From Tolypothrix campylonemoides VB511288 (GTDB lineage: Bacteria > Cyanobacteriota > Cyanobacteriia > Cyanobacteriales > Nostocaceae), in contig JXCB02000039.1 of the NCBI GenBank assembly GCA_000828075.3, positions 390,890 through 454,889 of the forward strand: a DNA stretch of 64,000 nt. Direction: 5' to 3'. A program made the position numbers and the translations under genes. Below are positions 59,299 through 64,000 of this stretch, in pieces; the stretch's first letter is position 1, and the number at the start of each line of letters is the position of its first letter. The notes beneath the pieces were generated by a model. That model saw only the letters and a program-made list of their open reading frames with translations, had not been told where the DNA came from and searched no databases.

Positions 59299-59766
59299 TT
59301 AATTGGTACGAGATTTTTCTTGTAGCTTTCCATAACCCAGTCTCCAGTTAGCTGGCTGCTTTAACTCATCTCCCTTTCCTTGAGCAATGAGCCAAACAGC
59401 AGCCCGACTAAGGAATAATGCTTTCATCAGGTAATGTCCTGGTTTGGCAGTAACGCCATAAGCAACGGTAGTGCCACCAAAATCAAGTTCTCCGCAGAAA
59501 CTGCCAACCCCTTTTATTGTGACTGTAAATAACTTATCATTGACATACCCACCAGGAATCATGAAAATCGCGTAAACGTGATGTTCACCCCGCCAAGGCT
59601 CAATCACAATTTTGTCGGGATGTGTATAGTGTCTCTCACCTGTTGCTCGAATAACATTTGATTGCTGACAAGTCAACGTGTTTGGTAGCTTCACGATGGT
59701 TGTCCAGCTAAGGATAATGAGTAAGGTTAGTGTAAATAAAACGTAAGTAATTTTCCTCTTGTACAC
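59299..59766 (-). CDS. Membrane-anchored small protein, unknown
   Basis: 155 residues. A signal-anchor (YVLFTLTLLIILSWTTI) is followed by a mature domain with GERHYTHPDKIVIEPWRGEHHVYAIFMIPGG. Convergent with the amidohydrolase gene (16-base gap). No family recognised; no operon. Confidence 0.65.
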   Translation of the reverse strand: MYKRKITYVLFTLTLLIILSWTTIVKLPNTLTCQQSNVIRATGERHYTHPDKIVIEPWRGEHHVYAIFMIPGGYVNDKLFTVTIKGVGSFCGELDFGGTTVAYGVTAKPGHYLMKALFLSRAAVWLIAQGKGDELKQPANWRLGYGKLQEKSRTN

Positions 59767-59995
59767 TTGTGATTTGTAGCACTACATATCCTAGGGTAAC
59801 GCATTTTGGATTGTGAGGCGTGATGCTCCGGAAGATCTGCTTGAGGCGATCGCACGCAGTACCCAACCTAGGGGATCGCGCTATTCTAAAGCGAACTGTC
59901 ACATTGTATGCGGAAGATGAATACATTGCAATTCTAATTTTCTTGTGGGACAGGTGTCCTCACCTGTCCTCTAGATTAGGGCGGGCTGTCCGGCC

Positions 59996-61408
59996 ATTGG
60001 TGTCAAGTTAAGGCCGATGCCCAGATGTCAAGTGACCTAGCAGCCGTTCGTCGGTGTCGTTGACGAACGGCTTTTACCAAGCCCATAGAGCGATGATGCT
60101 CAACCAACCAAGGAATGAGTTGTAATAATGGGTTGTGCGATCGTGCGCGATGGAAAAAATACAAGCTGCGAAAGACCATTTCCAGCGAAATACGTTCTAA
60201 GGGCTGCTGCAAAGCCACAGCGACATCGGCACACAAATCATTGAGTACTGCGTAAAAAATCCAAGTAGCATAGACTTGCATCTGCACACCATTAGTGCCA
60301 CCAACCCACAGATAAGATAAACCCAACAAACGTTTAGTCAGTAAAAATGCATCTTCGATTTGCCAACGTCGGCGATACAAATCACAAACTTGCTGTGGAG
60401 AAAGTTGTTGTGGGTCAAGAACATTAGTTAAGTAATGATACCAAGTTTGACCCCATAATACAGAGACTTGTCGCATCGGGTAGCGACATGGATCAGTATG
60501 GTGAAGTCCCATTTGAATAATTTCGTCTTTATAGTGAGAACCACTCGAAAGGCGGCGCACTACTTGATAGCGCACCTTGGCTTTTTGTCTAGTTAAGACA
60601 TATTTTCCTTGCTCAGTTAGGGTATCAAACCACTCAAATCCGTAGAAGCCCATATCTGTTATGAGTAAACCACCCACTGGCAAGCGCTCTAGTAGTGCCG
60701 ACCACCACTTGGTTTCATTGCGTTTTGCGTCGGCATCGAAAAACGCTGCAACTGGGCGATGGCTAAATGCTTCCACTACCATCAGCATCTTACCCCCTAA
60801 TACTGCACCTGTTTTTTGTTGAAGTTGCCCCAAATGTTTTTTGACTGCTTCCAATGTCGATGCATCTGCAATCCATACTGCACTAAATGATGATGCTACA
60901 GATGCCCACATTGGTGCAATTTCAATCTTGTTTTTCTTGGCTGTTAAACGCTCTATTACTTGCTCAAACAGCTTGATAAACAACTGAGCGGGCATACTCC
61001 CAAGGCGTTGAGATAAAGCTTGCCGACTCACCTGCATTGCCTCAACCCACATCAGCCCTTCTACTTCCAAGCAGCGCAGCACATCTGTTAAATGCTGTAT
61101 TTGTCGATACACTAGACTCAATACTATTGCTGCCATCACTGGTAGGGTTAGTACACGATCGCGCAAGCTACGCTCTTTGTCTTTTACCCCTTTGAGATTG
61201 GCAAATGTCCCTGGAGTGATTAATTCAAACAGCCTCGATTCTATCTCTTGGCTTGATGGGGCAGGTACGCTGACTCGATGCCGAAAATCTGGATTTCCTT
61301 GTTTTTTGCGGGGTTTACTCATGATTAGTATCAACACCACTGTGTTGAGTTTTACCATTGAGTTTCCCACTCTTGACACAAATCCATTTTTCTTAACTTG
61401 ACACCAAT
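59996..61408 (-). mobile_element. IS4-family insertion sequence
   Basis: Perfect 16-base inverted ends ATTGGTGTCAAGTTAA / TTAACTTGACACCAAT, 1,413 bases, one transposase. No obvious target duplication in the flanks (GGCC / GCGT). The flanking sequence (…GGGCGGGCTGTCC / CGCCCGCCC…) looks like a GC-rich repeat split by the insertion. Confidence 0.92.
60003..61379 (-). CDS. IS4-family transposase
   Basis: 458 residues, apparently intact. Starts at 61379 or an internal ATG about 19 codons later (MSKPRKKQG). Catalytic DDE core: aspartate in AVWIADASTLEAV, LLITDMGFYGFEWFDTL for the second, and the YRRRWQIEDAFLLTKRLLGL segment with the IS4 Y-(2)-R-(3)-E-(6)-K signature. The complete frame and perfect ends suggest a recent, possibly active copy. 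Confidence 0.93.
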   Translation of the reverse strand: MSRVGNSMVKLNTVVLILIMSKPRKKQGNPDFRHRVSVPAPSSQEIESRLFELITPGTFANLKGVKDKERSLRDRVLTLPVMAAIVLSLVYRQIQHLTDVLRCLEVEGLMWVEAMQVSRQALSQRLGSMPAQLFIKLFEQVIERLTAKKNKIEIAPMWASVASSFSAVWIADASTLEAVKKHLGQLQQKTGAVLGGKMLMVVEAFSHRPVAAFFDADAKRNETKWWSALLERLPVGGLLITDMGFYGFEWFDTLTEQGKYVLTRQKAKVRYQVVRRLSSGSHYKDEIIQMGLHHTDPCRYPMRQVSVLWGQTWYHYLTNVLDPQQLSPQQVCDLYRRRWQIEDAFLLTKRLLGLSYLWVGGTNGVQMQVYATWIFYAVLNDLCADVAVALQQPLERISLEMVFRSLYFFHRARSHNPLLQLIPWLVEHHRSMGLVKAVRQRHRRTAARSLDIWASALT

Positions 61409-61610
61409 GCGTCCCCGCCCGCCCAGTAAATAAAACGGGCGCTTAGTGCCACTGGGACAAGAAAAAGTTGGATATTTTTTAAGAAAGGAAGTCCATTAAT
61501 TCCTGATTCAGTGACCGCCGCCTTTATTAACTGCTTGTTACTCCCCACCGCTACCGCGTCATCAGTTTCTAAGTGTCAAATAATCTGTTACTTGACAAGA
61601 AGACAACTCC

Positions 61611-62078
61611 TTACTGCCCTACAGATGAAGTTGGAGAATTCAATTTAATTGCCTGTGGTGTTTCTCGTACCTCCCACTGACACCGTTTTTCATTCGGTTG
61701 GTTGTAATTAATCGCCATTGTAAAATTGCGGGATTGGACGCTGTTGTTGCGGAAATTTACAACAGCCTGAATATAGTTTCCTCCTGCAAGCCCTGTCCAT
61801 TGCAAGGCATTACCCGAAGACTGATCGGGAACGAAGCGCATTTTATACCTCACCCACTCCGGTGGGTCACCAGGACGGACAAACAGCAAATCATCAACAA
61901 TGTCTGCTGTCCGTTCCAGCAGATCGGCGGAGATAAAGCTACAACTGTTAGCAGTGTCTCCTTTAACTAGCGCTAAGTAGGGACGATCAAAGGAAGACTC
62001 TGCTTGTTGGGATTGAACTCTTTGGTTAGAGAACAGGATTAAGGTAATAGGGAGTATCAAGAAAACAGCTTTTCTCAT
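61611..62078 (-). CDS. Exported protein of unknown function (155 aa)
   Basis: Signal peptide MRKAVFLILPITLILFSNQRVQSQQ. The mature part is polar with two well-separated cysteines (NSCSFI, KRCQWE) and aromatic-rich beta segments (PYLALVKGDTANSCSF, LQWTGLAGGNYIQAVVNF). No family recognised. Stands alone beside the IS4 element. Confidence 0.7.
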   Translation of the reverse strand: MRKAVFLILPITLILFSNQRVQSQQAESSFDRPYLALVKGDTANSCSFISADLLERTADIVDDLLFVRPGDPPEWVRYKMRFVPDQSSGNALQWTGLAGGNYIQAVVNFRNNSVQSRNFTMAINYNQPNEKRCQWEVRETPQAIKLNSPTSSVGQ

Positions 62079-63173
62079 AGTTCAAAATCTAACTAAATGT
62101 CGGGTAGGGAGTAGCAAAGTTTTTTTCCAGTAATCTCTGCTTCATTCAGTTACAGATAAAAAAATTCATGCACCAGAAATTGTGGTGTTGTTCTAGCTTT
62201 TACAGATTTGTCAAAGCCTCAACTTGGCTCCCCTTGCAATAACAAGGGAAGGGCGATGAGAAAGACTACGTTCAATTTCAACGTGCTACTTTACCCGTTA
62301 CAAATATTTATTAGGACAGGCTATTGCTAACAGCGTAAATGATGCTCTTTTACTAAACGTGTACCATAAGAACAAGTTGACCTGCTCTACAGACAGAGTT
62401 CTAATCAAGTCAATCTGTAGTCTTCAATACATCTTGTTTTTAATTTTACAAGCGTGAACAGTAGATTACCCGTGGTTTATTGCATCACGTACACAAAGAC
62501 TAAGTCTTGTAAGCGAAGTTGCGAATGTACTTTATTTATAAATATTTCTTATAAGCAATATTACTTATTTATATATCTTTTAAGTTTTATTTACAAGCTT
62601 TAGAGGATATTCTAAAAACTATATGTCATTAATTCATGACATTTGTGAAGCAGCTAAATTTTTTCAATTTGCACAAACAAAGGTGTGTGAATTTTGTACT
62701 AGTAGAAACGCTGATTTATTGGCTGGATATACCAATGAAATAGCAGGTTAAAAGCCTACGTTGTAGAGCTAGCTTGCTTAGGAATTTGAGGTATTTCTTT
62801 GTCCAAACTTGTCATTGCTTGCCTTGTTCATATCATGTCCGGTTAATTAGTTATGATTGCCACGTTAACTGCACCCCACCCCTTTATCCCCTCCCCCGCA
62901 GTCGCCTCAACGGGGGGAACCCCCCTTCGGGTTCACCAGTCGCCTACGGCGGAAAACCCGCCTACAGCGCTGGATTCACCGCACGGCGCTGCTCTCCGCT
63001 CGCGGGGAAGGGGAGCCTAAGCGCAGATAAACGCGGGGTGGGGTTCTTAGGAAATGATAAGTATTCAACCGGGCTTGATATCATTCGTAAATTTGAGGGT
63101 TGGCTAGGACAGAGTATTGTGCAGGCAATTTTCCCAACTTAGTGCCTGTTTGTTTTGGTTGGTATGGAGAATT
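62079..63173. other. Long intergenic region with MITE
   Basis: No gene seen over about 1.1 kb apart from the MITE at 62830-63081. Positions 62079-62829 are AT-rich with no strong hairpin. A frame spanning 62774-63142 only reads through the MITE. Confidence 0.7.
62830..63081. mobile_element. ATATCATGTCCGG-family MITE, copy 2
   Basis: Ends ATATCATGTCCGGTT and AACCGGGCTTGATAT match as inverted repeats at 13 of 15 positions. The 252-base interior is mosaic palindromic repeat (GTCGCCTCAACGGGGGG, CAGCGCTGG). Confidence 0.75.
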
Positions 63174-63767
63174 ATGAAAGGCTATTTACCCAAAGGGCGA
63201 ATTAATTACACCTATCTATCCAGATTGAATTATAAAAACGTTCAGTTGAAATGCAAGAATTACTGGTTCAAAATACGCGGGAGTAGGCGTTTAGTTTCTC
63301 TTGATAAACCTCATCACAGACATATCTTTTGGAGTTGGCTTGGTAGTTTCCTGGGAATATCAGCAACGGCTTACCTCTCGGTGAAAATGAATTCTCCTCT
63401 GCTGATGGCTCCCTTTGGTGCCACGAGCGTATTGATCTTTGGTGTACCTGACAGTCCTTTGGCTCAACCCCGTAATGTGATTGGCGGTAATTTGGTGGCT
63501 GCTTTAGTCAGCCTGACTATTCTACATCTTTTCGGTTCAGAACCTTGGGCGATGGGAATGGCAGTGGCAACAGCGATTGGCATGATGCAGCTGACAGCAA
63601 CTTTGCATCCCCCTTCGGGAGCAGTTGCATTAGTTGTGATGATGACGAAAGCATCCTGGCAATTTCTGCTAACCCCAGCACTTGAAGGTTCCATTATTTT
63701 GGTACTTTGCGCTGTGGTTTTCAATAACCTTGCACAAGAGAGGACTTATCCCAAGTACTGGTTGTAA
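63174..63767 (+). CDS. HPP-family membrane protein
   Basis: 197 residues from ATG 63174 (MKGYLPKG); 19 codons upstream are open but overlap repeat sequence. Four or so helices; HPP signature in TATLHPPSGAVALVVMM, plus MAPFGATSVLIFGVPDSPLAQPRNVIGG. HPP proteins of cyanobacteria and plastids have been linked to nitrite transport into the cytoplasm or stroma; here that is family knowledge only. The 50-residue basic N-terminus is longer than usual. Confidence 0.88.
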   Translation: MKGYLPKGRINYTYLSRLNYKNVQLKCKNYWFKIRGSRRLVSLDKPHHRHIFWSWLGSFLGISATAYLSVKMNSPLLMAPFGATSVLIFGVPDSPLAQPRNVIGGNLVAALVSLTILHLFGSEPWAMGMAVATAIGMMQLTATLHPPSGAVALVVMMTKASWQFLLTPALEGSIILVLCAVVFNNLAQERTYPKYWL

Positions 63768-63853
63768 CCCTCATGAGACCGAATCTCTATCAGAGATTAA
63801 AACTACTTTGATTAAAACTACTCTCGAAGGGTGGGGATTACCCACCCGACAAT

Positions 63854-64000
63854 TTATCTTTCCAAGTCCGCGACTTCCTTAGGTACACCAGCAGTCAAAA
63901 CTTCATGACCTGTAGCTGTCACCAAAACATCATCCTCAATCCGAATCCCAATACCAACCCAACGCGGGTCTGTCGGTGGCTGGTCTTCAGCGAGCTTGGT
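63854..64000 (-). CDS. pepP: Xaa-Pro aminopeptidase, C-terminal end (partial)
   Basis: Only the last 48 residues are in the window: WVGIGIRIEDDVLVTATGHEVLT and AGVPKEVADLER. The GIRIEDD segment carries the C-terminal metal-ligand glutamate of the M24 (pita-bread) aminopeptidases. Removes N-terminal residues before proline, cytoplasmic. Convergent with the HPP gene. Confidence 0.8.
   Translation of the reverse strand, partial: TKLAEDQPPTDPRWVGIGIRIEDDVLVTATGHEVLTAGVPKEVADLER

Noticed and set aside
59940-61475. Larger MITE around the IS4 element with TTCTTGT ends
   Set aside because: Outer ends match over only about seven bases, too little to delimit an element.
62774-63142. 122-residue frame upstream of the HPP gene
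   Set aside because: Runs through the MITE at 62830-63081; no coding character.
1-64000. tRNA or rRNA genes
   Set aside because: No sequence with tRNA-like T-loop (GGTTCRANTCC) and matching arms or rRNA signature was found by eye; a covariance scan was not possible.

Overview
The window is a piece of a filamentous, almost certainly heterocyst-group (Nostocales) cyanobacterial chromosome. The signs are: many HIP1 octamers (GCGATCGC) on both strands; heptanucleotide tandem repeats (STRR type); a squalene-hopene cyclase beside an HpnB glycosyltransferase; DevC/DevA-type exporter genes; a cyanophycin-synthetase-like ligase; pentapeptide-repeat proteins; DUF3110; and an extreme load of small palindromic and MITE-like repeats. 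Codon use and gene families look uniformly cyanobacterial. I see no rRNA or tRNA gene.

Layout. 0-8 kb: glycerate kinase, an ExoD-like protein, a lipid kinase, a truncated MDR dehydrogenase, and a coupled pair made of a cupin and a PlsY-like/PEP-synthase-like fusion. 7.6-15.3 kb: a 46-aa single-span protein, an SGNH hydrolase, two pentapeptide-repeat proteins, a COG0523 (CobW-like) metallochaperone GTPase broken by a 31-bp repeat with a companion gene and a possible Zur site upstream, an FAD oxidoreductase and a DUF433/DUF5615 toxin-antitoxin pair. 15.3-21.4 kb: shc, divergent hpnB, devC and devA. 21.4-31.3 kb: a decayed accessory island on the minus strand, with an NrtA/TauA-type ABC importer, three generations of its binding-protein gene (one intact, one deleted, one broken by a MITE), a Rieske oxygenase, an ISAzo13-type IS with a probable -1 frameshift site, and IS630 and TnpB remnants. 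31.4-37.2 kb: one giant tamB-like gene. 37.8-49.2 kb: DUF3110 protein, murQ, a GH13 enzyme, a divergent P450, a CphA2-like ligase, an AhpD-like protein and small or exported proteins. 49.5-54.2 kb: a beta-helix protein of nine ~73-residue repeats, a long non-coding stretch with a two-repeat CRISPR remnant, and an exported protein interrupted by a stop. 54.6-59.3 kb: a hydrolase group (CocE/NonD esterase, cupin, isochorismatase-like, amidohydrolase) that looks like a degradation pathway. 59.3-64 kb: small exported proteins, a complete IS4-type element, an HPP-family membrane protein and the 3' end of an Xaa-Pro aminopeptidase gene.

The theme that ties the window together is repeat invasion of coding sequence. 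Short palindromic or compound repeats sit in frame inside hpnB (about 108 codons), tamB (about 32), the CocE hydrolase, the DUF3110 gene and the N-terminus of the cyanophycin-synthetase-like gene. Another copy shifts the frame of the cobW-like gene. Separately, at least five MITE-like families can be delimited by terminal inverted repeats, several with exact target duplications (3, 4 or 8 bp). One lies directly on the tamB stop codon and one interrupts a binding-protein gene. All functional calls rest on reading motifs and family resemblance; no database search was possible.
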